Shown here: positions 1-8,319 of the stretch, in pieces
Layout of the letters: every line of letters begins with the position of its first letter
How positions within the stretch are numbered: position 1 is the stretch's first letter
Source of the DNA: a virus
Virus record (IMG/VR): IMGVR_UViG_3300027538_000010
Coordinates: 1-29,830 of that record
DNA length: 29,830 nt
Direction: 5' to 3' (one strand)
The notes under the pieces: model-generated
The model's database searches: none
What the model was told of the DNA's origin: nothing
What the model saw: only the letters and a program-made list of their open reading frames with translations
Translations under genes and position numbers: made by a program

Positions 1-1808
1 CCCTTGATACCCAAATTATTCAACAAACTCTGCAAAGCCGTATAGCCCTGCGAGAAGTTTGTAAGGCCAGAACTCTGAGGCGTGATCGGGGCCTGCGTCT
101 GTAACGGCAAGCCACTGAGCAGCGACTGCTGGTACTGAACCATCTTGTACGGGTAGTCGCGGGCCTCTTCGAATTGAGCCTTGTCTGCGGCGATGCCTTC
201 GGACTCGATGCCACGCTGGGTCTGGCCAAGAGCAGCCTGCTGAGCCAGGTTCTGCAATCCGATCTGGCTTTCCTGAGCCCCCAGAGAACCTTGAGCCTGG
301 GTGCCACTCAAAGCACCTTGCAAAGCCTGGAGCTTACGAGCCTGGTCAGCGTTGTACTGAGCCATGGCTTGTTGGTAGGCGGTGTTGTAACCCTGGCCCG
401 TAATGTTGGCCAGGTTAGTAGCCAAGTTACGATCGGCTTCAGACTGCATAATTGCCTGACGACCACCGCCATATGCCCCAGCTTGAGTCAGCTTGGACAT
501 ATTGGCCATGTTGGTGATCTGAGCTTGACGACGAGCCTCTGCGATCTGAGGATCAAGCGACGCCTGCAGGTACGGGTTCATGTACTGCTGAGCTTGGGGA
601 GCACCAAACGCTGCACCAGCCAAGCCCTGCATCTGACCAGTAATGTTGCCTGCGGTCTGAGCTGCTTGGGTCACAGCGCCAGGAACCTGAAGGCCACCAG
701 CGGTCTGGAAAGCCTGTTGCTGCAAGCCAGAAGTGCCGGCAGTCAGTGGCCCCTGATAAGCCTGGTAAGGCATCTCAGACAGAGCCTGCCCCTTACCCAG
801 CATTCCGGTCACATAAGGACCAGCCCAAGTAGACAGGTTGGATTCGTAGGAAGTGCCAGCCGGCCTGGTAGAAGTATCAACCAGATCACCTGCGGCATAA
901 CCTTTGATGCCACCGCCAGAAGCATAGCCCACAGCACCCCCAGGCATGTACTTGTCTGGGTTAATCTGCTTGCCTTGCTTCTTAGTACCAGTACGAGCCA
1001 TGCGGATCTTGTCCATCATCTGATAGAGCTTCTTGGCACCGGCATCAGAGTTACCGTTACCCAGGTGAGATACAACGTCAGCAGGCACAACAAACTCCCC
1101 ATGGCTCAAAGCGGCCGGTTGTTCTCCATCGATTTCAGCCGGTAGTTCATCCGACATTCCATCAGTAGATCCTTGCAGGTAACGACCCTTGGCCAAAGCC
1201 ATTAAGCCACCATGAGCCGCCTTCACAGGTTGCGCGGCAATTTGCTTGGCCTGCTCGGTAGCTTGCTGTTGAGCGGCCGCAGCTTCACCAGGAGCGGTGT
1301 ACTTCACATCAGTAAAGTACTGACGGCCTGCACTGCCAGGACGGCGATTGGGATCGTTCTGGTACGGCACAGCAGCTCGAGTGGCCGTCAACTGAGGGAT
1401 AGAACCTTGATAGCCAACCCGGTTGTACGTGGGCTGGGCGTTCAAATTCATCAGACCACTAACCAGACCAGCGGCCTGAGCAGGGTTTTGCGAGATATAT
1501 TTTGAAACTGATGCAGCAGACAGATTGCCTTTGCTGATCTGAGAAACCAGATCGTTGAGCGTTGCCCTGTTGGGGTCATAGACAGGCTGCCCTTGGTAAA
1601 AGTACTTGCCTTCAGGAGAAATGGCTGTGCCGTCAGAATAGTACTTCCAGTTATACCCAATCTCGCCAGGCTTGGTCGTATTAGGGATCTCTGTTACATA
1701 ATCGCTTGTTGAAGTATTAGAGGTGGTTGTGATCGGGGGATCTTCTTCATAAGACCATAACGGTTCCCCAGTCTCGGGATCGAACTCACCAGTCATTACG
1801 AGTGCCAT
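1..1808 (-). CDS. Putative internal virion/ejection protein, 3' end outside window
   Basis: An open frame starts at ATG 1808 after a good ribosome site (AAGGAG, 6 nt upstream) and runs without a stop to the left edge, giving about 602 visible residues. No catalytic motif is seen. Residues about 198-290 form a conserved-looking module: GGLMALAKGRYLQG, then LPAEIDGEQPAALSHGEF, PADVVSHLGNGNS, and a basic KKQGKQINPDKYMPGG stretch. I recall this module from other phage structural regions, without an assigned function. From about residue 340 the protein is rich in Gln and Ala with few prolines, as in long helical proteins that are ejected with the DNA. It follows the other large Ala-rich gene of the tail-end cluster with a 37-nt gap. 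The role as an internal or tail-tip virion protein is inferred from position and composition. That the frame is a real gene is near certain. Confidence 0.75.
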   Translation of the reverse strand, partial: MALVMTGEFDPETGEPLWSYEEDPPITTTSNTSTSDYVTEIPNTTKPGEIGYNWKYYSDGTAISPEGKYFYQGQPVYDPNRATLNDLVSQISKGNLSAASVSKYISQNPAQAAGLVSGLMNLNAQPTYNRVGYQGSIPQLTATRAAVPYQNDPNRRPGSAGRQYFTDVKYTAPGEAAAAQQQATEQAKQIAAQPVKAAHGGLMALAKGRYLQGSTDGMSDELPAEIDGEQPAALSHGEFVVPADVVSHLGNGNSDAGAKKLYQMMDKIRMARTGTKKQGKQINPDKYMPGGAVGYASGGGIKGYAAGDLVDTSTRPAGTSYESNLSTWAGPYVTGMLGKGQALSEMPYQAYQGPLTAGTSGLQQQAFQTAGGLQVPGAVTQAAQTAGNITGQMQGLAGAAFGAPQAQQYMNPYLQASLDPQIAEARRQAQITNMANMSKLTQAGAYGGGRQAIMQSEADRNLATNLANITGQGYNTAYQQAMAQYNADQARKLQALQGALSGTQAQGSLGAQESQIGLQNLAQQAALGQTQRGIESEGIAADKAQFEEARDYPYKMVQYQQSLLSGLPLQTQAPITPQSSGLTNFSQGYTALQSLLNNLGIK

Positions 1809-1845
1809 TTTTAGCTCCTTAGGGGCATTTTATTCAATTGGTCAT

Positions 1846-4140
1846 TTATCGGGTACGGATATTTCCGAACATGTCTTTGTACGCCTCTGTTCCTCTGGGC
1901 TTGCTGCCCGTGGACAAAAGGTACTTCAATAACGAGTTGACAGTTTCACTTCCCGCCGTACCCGCCAAGCCTGCGTACTCCTGCAATTGCTTCAAAGGAT
2001 CAACAGGCGCATTGGCTTGAGCAGCAAGAGCCGGAGCTGCGGGAGCTGCAACAGGTGCCACAGGAACCGGCAACCCAGTGGGCTTAACTGGAGGTGGGAT
2101 CCGACCAATCGCCACAGGGCCCTGAGCATTCAGCAATCGCTGGGTCTCTGCATTGCTTTGATCTTGTAGACCGGCGGATTGCAAAGTCTTGATTATGTCA
2201 ACGCCACCACTGGGAAGCCCATATTGGCCAGCCCCAGCTCCGCCACCAATCGGCCCCATTGGGCCGCTGCTGTAGTACCTGTCAAACCCAGCACCGCCCC
2301 CGCCAACTCCAACAGGAGGACCGAATACTGCCCCGCGAGATGCAGCACCGGCATCTTTGCCAGGCTCAACCTGGGCCCCCTCAGTAGGCTGACCCTTCTC
2401 CAAAGATCCCAGATAACTTGGTCTTTCACCCAGGTTGGCCAAGTAGTTAATGTCAGAATCCTCAGGACCGCCAACTTCAACCTTAGCAAGACCGTCTTCA
2501 CCTTCTTCTGTAACCTGCTGTTCAGATCCGTCTCCCAAAAGCAGGGGGATCAGGCCGGCAATATCTTCTTGAGTAACTTGGTAGCCTGTCTTGTTAAGAG
2601 GGCTAGCCTTCATGCGCTCGCTGGCGGCAATTGTTGCCTCGTTAATACCACCTTGCTCACTCTTTTGGGTAATAGCCCGGTTCTGAGCAGCTTGTTTAAT
2701 CAGACTGGCATAAGAAACCGACGGTTTCTTTTGTCCGCTTGGGAGGTATTGATCCTCCGGTGCTTCCATAGCAGAAACGGTGCCATTGGGATTTATGGTA
2801 ATCGTGCTTCCATCATCTCCGCGCAAAGTGTATCCACCTGAACGAGCTGCTTTAGCAACCTCTTCGGTCAAATCAACCTGATTCTCACCAGTGCCATAGG
2901 TGTACTTGACAACGTTACCCTCGTTATCAATTGTCAGTTCATCGCCATTTGCACCCTGGATTGTGTTGGTCGATGCTATCTCAGTACCGCGCCCAAGGAA
3001 ATCTGAATATTGATCTAACGTGTCTTTGTCTGTAATGCCATATTGCTTGGCAACATTCAAATCAGTTAAGTCCTGAGCTCCAACTTGCTTGGCAAAATTA
3101 AAGTCTTCAGCATTATTAACGCCCAAGTTTCTGGCATAACCAAAGTCCTGGGACGTATCAATACCAAGCTGCTTTGCAAAGTCAATATCAAGTGCGTTTT
3201 GAGCACCAATATCTTTGGCTAAGTCAAAATCTTCTTTGTTACTAACACCAATTTGCTTGGCATAATTAAAATCGTCAGCAGTGCTAAGACCAATGTCTTT
3301 AGCCAACTGCAAATCAAAGTTATCTTTGGCTCCAATTGCTTTGCCAACCTGAAGATCGTATGGGTTATCTGCCCCGATCTCTTTTGCATATTGGTAATCT
3401 TTTAGATCAGTAACTCCAATTGCCTTAGCGTCTTTCCAAGCGGCGGCATCATAACCAAACCCGTTATTGTTAGCTTCTTTGTAAGCGTTGTACTCGTCCT
3501 TGGCAAACTTGACTCCAAAGTCAATGGCCGCATTCAGAACGCCGGTGCTGTTACCCTGGATCGCAGCTGCAGTAGCACGGGTAATCTGCTCTTGAGTGGT
3601 CTTCGGAAGTTCTGTAAACCCAGGGATCTCCTGAGCAATAACTTGGGCGCAAGCGTTAGCACCGCCAGTTAGCAAAGCAACCGTCGGATCCTTACCTTGA
3701 GCGGCTTGGATAGCTGCATAGGTCGTCGTAGTTCCTACGTTCTTGGCAAAGGCATCAGGGACAAGATCGGCGTTCTTAACAATCTCGGTCAGCTTTTGAG
3801 AGCCCACATTACCAACGTACTGCAGAGCCGTGGTCTTAACAGCTTGTCCAACATCGCCACCGTTCATGGCTGTGTTGAGACACATATTACCCACAGCGGC
3901 TGCAGCGGCCGGATATGCAGCGGCTAGCTCAGCGCCAAGAATCCAATTACCAATAGACGGAGCAGCGGCCGGGAATGCCATGCTAATGGCAACGGCAGCA
4001 AGTTGTTTAGGATTCTCAAGAATAGACTCTACGGTATTACCGACTTTCTGAGCAACTTTTCCAATTGCGTCATAAGTGCCGCCAGTAACCTCGCGTACTA
4101 CCTCAAATCCCTTTTTTACAACATTTACTGCAGCGCTCAT
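1846..4140 (-). CDS. Putative internal virion protein with ten 14-residue repeats
   Basis: This is a 764-residue protein. The N-terminus is Ala-rich and weakly hydrophobic (about residues 45-95, FPAAAPSIGNWILG and AAAYPAAAAAVGN), compatible with membrane interaction during DNA ejection. Residues 238-378 are ten consecutive 14-15-residue repeats of the form AKxIGxxxxxDFxx. A small beta-rich stretch follows (GANGDELTIDNEGNVVKYTYG, then TITINPNGTVS), and the C-terminal third is Gly/Pro/Ala-rich and probably disordered. The start ATG overlaps the upstream stop (ATGA), with GAGG upstream. The size, low complexity and position after the tail genes suit an ejected or internal protein. No lytic transglycosylase motif is seen, so the function is inferred from context only. 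Confidence 0.7.
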   Translation of the reverse strand: MSAAVNVVKKGFEVVREVTGGTYDAIGKVAQKVGNTVESILENPKQLAAVAISMAFPAAAPSIGNWILGAELAAAYPAAAAAVGNMCLNTAMNGGDVGQAVKTTALQYVGNVGSQKLTEIVKNADLVPDAFAKNVGTTTTYAAIQAAQGKDPTVALLTGGANACAQVIAQEIPGFTELPKTTQEQITRATAAAIQGNSTGVLNAAIDFGVKFAKDEYNAYKEANNNGFGYDAAAWKDAKAIGVTDLKDYQYAKEIGADNPYDLQVGKAIGAKDNFDLQLAKDIGLSTADDFNYAKQIGVSNKEDFDLAKDIGAQNALDIDFAKQLGIDTSQDFGYARNLGVNNAEDFNFAKQVGAQDLTDLNVAKQYGITDKDTLDQYSDFLGRGTEIASTNTIQGANGDELTIDNEGNVVKYTYGTGENQVDLTEEVAKAARSGGYTLRGDDGSTITINPNGTVSAMEAPEDQYLPSGQKKPSVSYASLIKQAAQNRAITQKSEQGGINEATIAASERMKASPLNKTGYQVTQEDIAGLIPLLLGDGSEQQVTEEGEDGLAKVEVGGPEDSDINYLANLGERPSYLGSLEKGQPTEGAQVEPGKDAGAASRGAVFGPPVGVGGGGAGFDRYYSSGPMGPIGGGAGAGQYGLPSGGVDIIKTLQSAGLQDQSNAETQRLLNAQGPVAIGRIPPPVKPTGLPVPVAPVAAPAAPALAAQANAPVDPLKQLQEYAGLAGTAGSETVNSLLKYLLSTGSKPRGTEAYKDMFGNIRTR
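3007..3429 (-). repeat. Ten tandem 14-residue coding repeats
   Basis: Within the internal virion protein, units begin AKAIGVTD, AKEIGADN, GKAIGAKD, AKDIGLST, AKQIGVSN, AKDIGAQN, AKQLGIDT, ARNLGVNN, AKQVGAQD and AKQYGITD. Each is 14 residues (42 bp), the last 15. Conserved positions are A1, K2, G5 and an acidic-hydrophobic pair at 11-12. The DNA copies have diverged at third positions, so this is an old protein-level repeat and not a recent DNA expansion. Confidence 0.85.
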
Positions 4141-4541
4141 GCCAACCTCACTTTGGTCAGATAGGTTCTTCCTTGCCCACCATCTAGCTTCTCAGTTGTT
4201 ACCTGGAATATGGGGAGCTTACTAAGAATACCGGCAAACTCTTTTTTGTCGTAAGGAATCTGCACTTCCTTGTATCCGTCCTCGCGAAGCTGCATCAACG
4301 CCTTAAATAGGTAGTTAATTCCCTTGATGATCGAGACGCCTCCGTTAATAACGTGAGCCTCAGCCACGCCTTTGGAAATATCTTTATAGATCAACAAGGC
4401 ATCGCCGGAACGAATAATCTTCATCCCGTTTTGTATTGCATCCTCTAAGCCAGCCGCATATTGCTCCAAAGTAAACTGGCCATCTGGATAATTATTCTTC
4501 AGGTCGTTACTGAGAATCTCTTTGATGCTCATCTCTGCCAT
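4137..4541 (-). CDS. Conserved small protein of the tail/internal cluster, function unknown
   Basis: This is a 134-residue acidic/mixed alpha-beta protein. The start ATG at 4541 has AAGGA six bases upstream, in the 9-nt gap after the preceding gene, and its stop overlaps the next start as ATGA. No signal peptide or membrane helix is present. The central segment GVAEAHVINGGVSIIKGINYLFKALMQLREDGYKEVQI alternates strand and amphipathic helix, loosely reminiscent of acetyltransferase-like folds, but I see no diagnostic acyl-CoA loop. Its place between a large structural gene and the repeat-bearing internal protein suggests a virion or assembly role. I do not recognise the family with confidence. 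Confidence 0.75.
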   Translation of the reverse strand: MAEMSIKEILSNDLKNNYPDGQFTLEQYAAGLEDAIQNGMKIIRSGDALLIYKDISKGVAEAHVINGGVSIIKGINYLFKALMQLREDGYKEVQIPYDKKEFAGILSKLPIFQVTTEKLDGGQGRTYLTKVRLA

Positions 4542-4550
4542 GTTGAATCC

Positions 4551-5942
4551 TTACTGCGTCAGATCGTAGAAAGAGATGGACCCCAATCCATCTCCTGTTG
4601 TTGCGCCAGACACCGTGCGTACAGCAAGCGTGTAGATATCGCTCACTCCAGCCAAGGACACCCCCAGCTGCAAGTCCCAGTTGTACCCGGTCGGCGCGCT
4701 TGTTTGGCTAACACCCGCACTACCTGATGAAGTGACATAGTCCGTCTGAGCAATGGTCCCAATCGAGCTGATGGCTGTGGCTGCAACATCGTATTCCACG
4801 TTGCTGTCAGATGGAACTGTAGCCGCCCAGGTCGCTCCCGTCAAAGTCGGGTTCTTCAACAAAGCCACTTCGTAGTTCTGGCTAGTCGTGGGGAGAAACT
4901 GTACCCGGTTTGGTAAAACTACCGCCCCGGTACGGCCAGAAGCTAGTCGAATGGAGACAATAGGATAAAACGTAGCCGCCGTGTTAATGGTCGTAAAGAT
5001 TGTGGTGCGACGCGCCACATGGTCAATTGATGTCTGCTCAAACCCACCCTCAGATACAACAGAGCAACAGATCTGGGTCAAGGTCGCGGCGACCGCCGAG
5101 GTTGTGGTTGTAATCTCATACCTTACAGGCAGGATGGCCGTGGTCATGTAGACCGTGGTGCCATAAACGTTTGCAGTGTTAAACGTGTGGCAAACAATGT
5201 ACTCACCGTTGATGATGAACCCACAGCGGACCGATCCCACGCCCAGCCATTCAAAGTCCATCCACAGAATCTGCGGTTTTGTTAGGTCTAAGGTATACCC
5301 ACTGGTGCCCGTCCCATCTAAGGGGTCGCCGTTCCAATCAGCCTGGTTGACTGTCCGGGCATCGCTGGGAGTTCCTGAGGTGTTAGAACGCAAGACAAAG
5401 CTATTGACCCCATCTACTTTCTGGAAGAACACGCCGTTGTCAGTGTTGAAGTAGCCCACGCGCTGGGTCAGGTTGACGCTGTTACTCGCATCCATCACAA
5501 AGGTAGCAAGCACCAACAGCCCTTTACCGGGCTGATATGGGAAACTGCGATAGGTTTGACGAACCACAGAACCCACGCCCCCGGCCGTCACGCTCATGCT
5601 GACGCTGGCCTGGTTTGTATTGAACGTGGTGGACCCTGTGCCTGTCGTCGAAGAGTCAAACTGGTTATCAGCAGCGTAACGGTTCTGGCTATCAAACAGG
5701 GTATAGGGCTGGCTCACCCGCTGGCGACCAAACGCATCCAGGGCTGTGGGCGGGAATGAGATTGGTACTTCTGTATTGGAGGCCATAAGCTGTCCTACGA
5801 TCTTATTGAGCTGGTTGAAGTAAAGACGCAGAACATTGTTGAACTGCTCTTGGTATTGGGAGCTGTATTGTCCCGGGGCAAGAGGCAAGTTCGGGGGAGT
5901 AACCCGTAGCAGTTCAGCATCTGATGTGACAATCAACGTCAT
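4551..5942 (-). CDS. Virion structural protein, probable tail/appendage component
   Basis: This is a 463-residue protein. After a short helical N-terminus (residues about 24-55, with YFNQLNKIVGQLM) comes the signature DAFGRQRVSQPYTLFDSQ at about residue 68, which I associate with structural proteins of aquatic phages. The rest is Thr/Ser/Gly/Val-rich and looks all-beta, typical of virion shell or fibre domains. Cysteines are few (TQICCSVVSEGG). The start ATG overlaps the stop of the gp10-like gene (ATGA), so the two are translationally coupled and probably made in related amounts. Which part of the particle it forms cannot be told from sequence. Confidence 0.75.
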   Translation of the reverse strand: MTLIVTSDAELLRVTPPNLPLAPGQYSSQYQEQFNNVLRLYFNQLNKIVGQLMASNTEVPISFPPTALDAFGRQRVSQPYTLFDSQNRYAADNQFDSSTTGTGSTTFNTNQASVSMSVTAGGVGSVVRQTYRSFPYQPGKGLLVLATFVMDASNSVNLTQRVGYFNTDNGVFFQKVDGVNSFVLRSNTSGTPSDARTVNQADWNGDPLDGTGTSGYTLDLTKPQILWMDFEWLGVGSVRCGFIINGEYIVCHTFNTANVYGTTVYMTTAILPVRYEITTTTSAVAATLTQICCSVVSEGGFEQTSIDHVARRTTIFTTINTAATFYPIVSIRLASGRTGAVVLPNRVQFLPTTSQNYEVALLKNPTLTGATWAATVPSDSNVEYDVAATAISSIGTIAQTDYVTSSGSAGVSQTSAPTGYNWDLQLGVSLAGVSDIYTLAVRTVSGATTGDGLGSISFYDLTQ

Positions 5943-8305
5943 GAGTTGCCTCTACGACCATCAGGCCGGATGTCAATACGAGGCGCTCCAAGCTGCCACT
6001 GCAATCCCAACTGGTTACCCTGAACCTTAAACACCAGCTGACGCCCGCGCACACGCACATAAACCTGGCCAGTGAACTCCTCAACCGGGGCCGATGCAAT
6101 ACGGCTGATCGTAGCGTTGTCTGAACCACCAACAGAGGCTGGATTGGTATATCCCGACCCAGAGTTCTGCAACGGGATCAAGGTCATAGTGACCTGAGGA
6201 GTCGTCTCCCCAGTAGAACTTCTAAACGTCAAGTCAGGCAGGATACGCCAGATAAAGCCAAAGTTATGGCCGTCGCTGATGTCAAATTCTGAAGACGAGA
6301 TATACGAGTCAATGGCCGCAGGCACCCCAGTTGTGTTGTCGTCATTACCGTTCTCGTGGTACACCAGATTGTTAGACGTTGAATTGATGTACGGAGCAGC
6401 CAGCGGATAGTCCAAGGAACCAGAGTCTAGCCACGCCGTGCGAGCCATGCTGCCGTAGTACCAAATATCCTCAAGATAGTTGTAAACCACGTACTTATCG
6501 ATCTGGAGTGAGTTCGCCGAGCAGTAGAACCACCAGACCTCGTTAAAGCCCTCGTTAGTCCCGCTATACACCTGCTGAGCCTGAGCCAGGTTGATATTGC
6601 TATAGATATACTGACGCAGGTCGCAACGCAGGGTAGATACCCGGCCGTCGTATTTATAGAACTTGTCCACACCCATCCAGTACACCACGCCAGATGCAAC
6701 AGACGTAGCGTTCTGGCCCATGATGGAAATGTTGTCTCCCAGGATCTGGCTACCCCAGACAGTCGGAGCGCCCAAGTACTGCAGTGAATACACCGAAGAG
6801 TCCGTGAACACCACAATCTCCTGGCGGGTCTGCAAACACGTCACAATCTCTGAGCCATGGGATAGGCGCAAACTGCCAGCCTGGTTGGTAGCGGCAGGAG
6901 TCCACTCCACCACAGATTCTTGGTCCGACCAGCGGATCAACATGGGGTCTTGGGCGGTAGCCCCGTAGTCATTACAGCCAAAGGCAAACACAAACCGGCT
7001 GATGTCAGACACAAAGATCAAATTCTGAATTGTTGGAACACCAGACGCGCCAGACAGAGAGGTGACCGGGATCCCCCGGGCCGCAATAGTATGCGTGCCA
7101 GACTGAGAGCCAGAAGTAGTGATTGGCGTACCACCAGCTGTAGCCGCAAGGTTACATGTACCACTAGACGCATTGACAACGTAATACACCGTGCCAGGAG
7201 TCAGACCAGTCGGCAACGCCCCGGTCGTGGTCAGCATGATGGCGTCCCCGTTGGCAAAGTTCACACTGGCCGTCAGCACGCCAGGGGTGGCTATGGTGAT
7301 GGTGACAGGAGCGCCATTCACGTTGTAAGTGGCATTCCAGTAGTACATAGCCCCACCACGGGGACCAAATACTAGATCTTCACCAAAGTTAGACTGGCTC
7401 CACAGGCGCAACGCATCTGTACCAGTAGCTCCAACGCCCCAGGCTCCTAAGCCCCAACCGCCTGCACCCCATCCCGTCAAGGCCACCGTGTACTCAGGGC
7501 CGGTATTGATTTGGTACATAGCGTACACCGTGCCTCCCCCGCTAGCCGTGGTAGACGTGGCTTTGGCAGTGGCCGTATGGATTCCAGACTGTGTGCCGGT
7601 CGGAACGATCGCCGTGCCCCCAGAAGTGGCGGCAAGCTGGAATGTGTACCCTGAAGTATTAACAACATAATAGGTCGTGCCTGCCACAAAACCTGTAGGC
7701 AAAGCGCCCGTGGTGGATAACACCACTTCAACGTTGTTGGCCAGCTGAAACTGGGCCGTAAATACGCCTGTCGAGAGGACCAGGCTTACCGTGGATTCTG
7801 CAGTTATGTTGTAGGTAGTGGCAGACTGCAAGGAGATCTTGTATTCCCCAAGCAACGTCAGGCCACCTATGGCAGAAGAGCCGTTAAACGTTACATACGC
7901 GCCGTCAGCAAACCCACCGGCCGCATCAGTCACCAGAACCGTAGAAGAGTTTAGGATAGTCCCAAACGGGTTTGTCAGGGTTGTAGTAGCCCTAATAGGC
8001 GTAATGTCGTAGTACGCACCGCCGTTGGATATGTAGAACTTTAGGTTTGTACCAACGCCAATCAGGTTAAGCGAGGTAAGAGTTACCCAGTTCCATAGAG
8101 ACCGGCACACGCCCTTAAAGTAATTGGCAGAGATCTGAACCCAACCGCCGAGCTTCTCAGGGGTGCCAGCACGGAAGCGAACCTTCTCAGAGTCGTACCA
8201 ACCACCAACTACTTCGGTGCCAGCATTGACCGAACCCAGGGCCTCAGAAGCGTATCTGGTGTTTTCTTTGTTCACGCCCGGCCTAAACATGATTTTTTTT
8301 AGCAT
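5939..8305 (-). CDS. Tail stabilisation/tubular protein (P22 gp10-like)
   Basis: This is a 788-residue protein. The N-terminus, FRPGVNKENTRYASE followed by GGWYDSEKVRFRAGTPEKLG, is characteristic of the tail accessory (packaged-DNA stabilisation) proteins of short-tailed phages related in role to P22 gp10. The body is all-beta, with propeller-like WxxG repeats around residues 275-290 and a C-terminal section rich in WYYGSMARTAWLDSG-type strands. A 65-residue segment is duplicated within it (separate entry). I chose ATG 8305; a second in-frame ATG follows five codons later, and no strong ribosome site separates them. Only 14 bp divide this start from the divergent plus-strand endonuclease gene. 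The assignment rests on the N-terminal signature, size and neighbours. Confidence 0.75.
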   Translation of the reverse strand: MLKKIMFRPGVNKENTRYASEALGSVNAGTEVVGGWYDSEKVRFRAGTPEKLGGWVQISANYFKGVCRSLWNWVTLTSLNLIGVGTNLKFYISNGGAYYDITPIRATTTLTNPFGTILNSSTVLVTDAAGGFADGAYVTFNGSSAIGGLTLLGEYKISLQSATTYNITAESTVSLVLSTGVFTAQFQLANNVEVVLSTTGALPTGFVAGTTYYVVNTSGYTFQLAATSGGTAIVPTGTQSGIHTATAKATSTTASGGGTVYAMYQINTGPEYTVALTGWGAGGWGLGAWGVGATGTDALRLWSQSNFGEDLVFGPRGGAMYYWNATYNVNGAPVTITIATPGVLTASVNFANGDAIMLTTTGALPTGLTPGTVYYVVNASSGTCNLAATAGGTPITTSGSQSGTHTIAARGIPVTSLSGASGVPTIQNLIFVSDISRFVFAFGCNDYGATAQDPMLIRWSDQESVVEWTPAATNQAGSLRLSHGSEIVTCLQTRQEIVVFTDSSVYSLQYLGAPTVWGSQILGDNISIMGQNATSVASGVVYWMGVDKFYKYDGRVSTLRCDLRQYIYSNINLAQAQQVYSGTNEGFNEVWWFYCSANSLQIDKYVVYNYLEDIWYYGSMARTAWLDSGSLDYPLAAPYINSTSNNLVYHENGNDDNTTGVPAAIDSYISSSEFDISDGHNFGFIWRILPDLTFRSSTGETTPQVTMTLIPLQNSGSGYTNPASVGGSDNATISRIASAPVEEFTGQVYVRVRGRQLVFKVQGNQLGLQWQLGAPRIDIRPDGRRGNS
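7082..7762 (-). repeat. Two copies of a 65-residue beta domain inside the tail protein
   Basis: Residues 182-246 (7762-7568) and 344-408 (7276-7082) align along their whole length. Both contain TTGALPTG, then GTxYYVVN, LAATxGGT, and an ending like TQSGIHTAT or SQSGTHTIA. The 97 residues between them are unrelated. The two units are clearly diverged at DNA level. They look like small beta modules often seen in phage appendage proteins. Confidence 0.85.
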
Positions 8306-8313
8306 GCTATACT
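8301..8313 (+). promoter_or_regulatory. Possible extended -10 promoter for the plus-strand endonuclease gene
   Basis: The sequence TGCTATACT (8305-8313) matches an extended -10 element: TG at 8305-8306, one spacer base, then TATACT at 8308-8313. There is no convincing -35 box, which extended -10 promoters can lack. Transcription would begin about seven bases downstream, at or next to the ATG at 8320, giving a leaderless message. The 8-bp palindrome AGCATGCT (8301-8308) overlaps both this element and the start codon of the divergent tail gene. Confidence 0.4.
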
Positions 8314-8319
8314 CGCTTC

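Noticed and set aside
174-1145. 323-codon plus-strand open frame
   Set aside because: It is antisense to the left-edge virion gene, which has good codon sense, a strong ribosome site and conserved motifs; the plus frame is low-complexity Ser/Leu/His.
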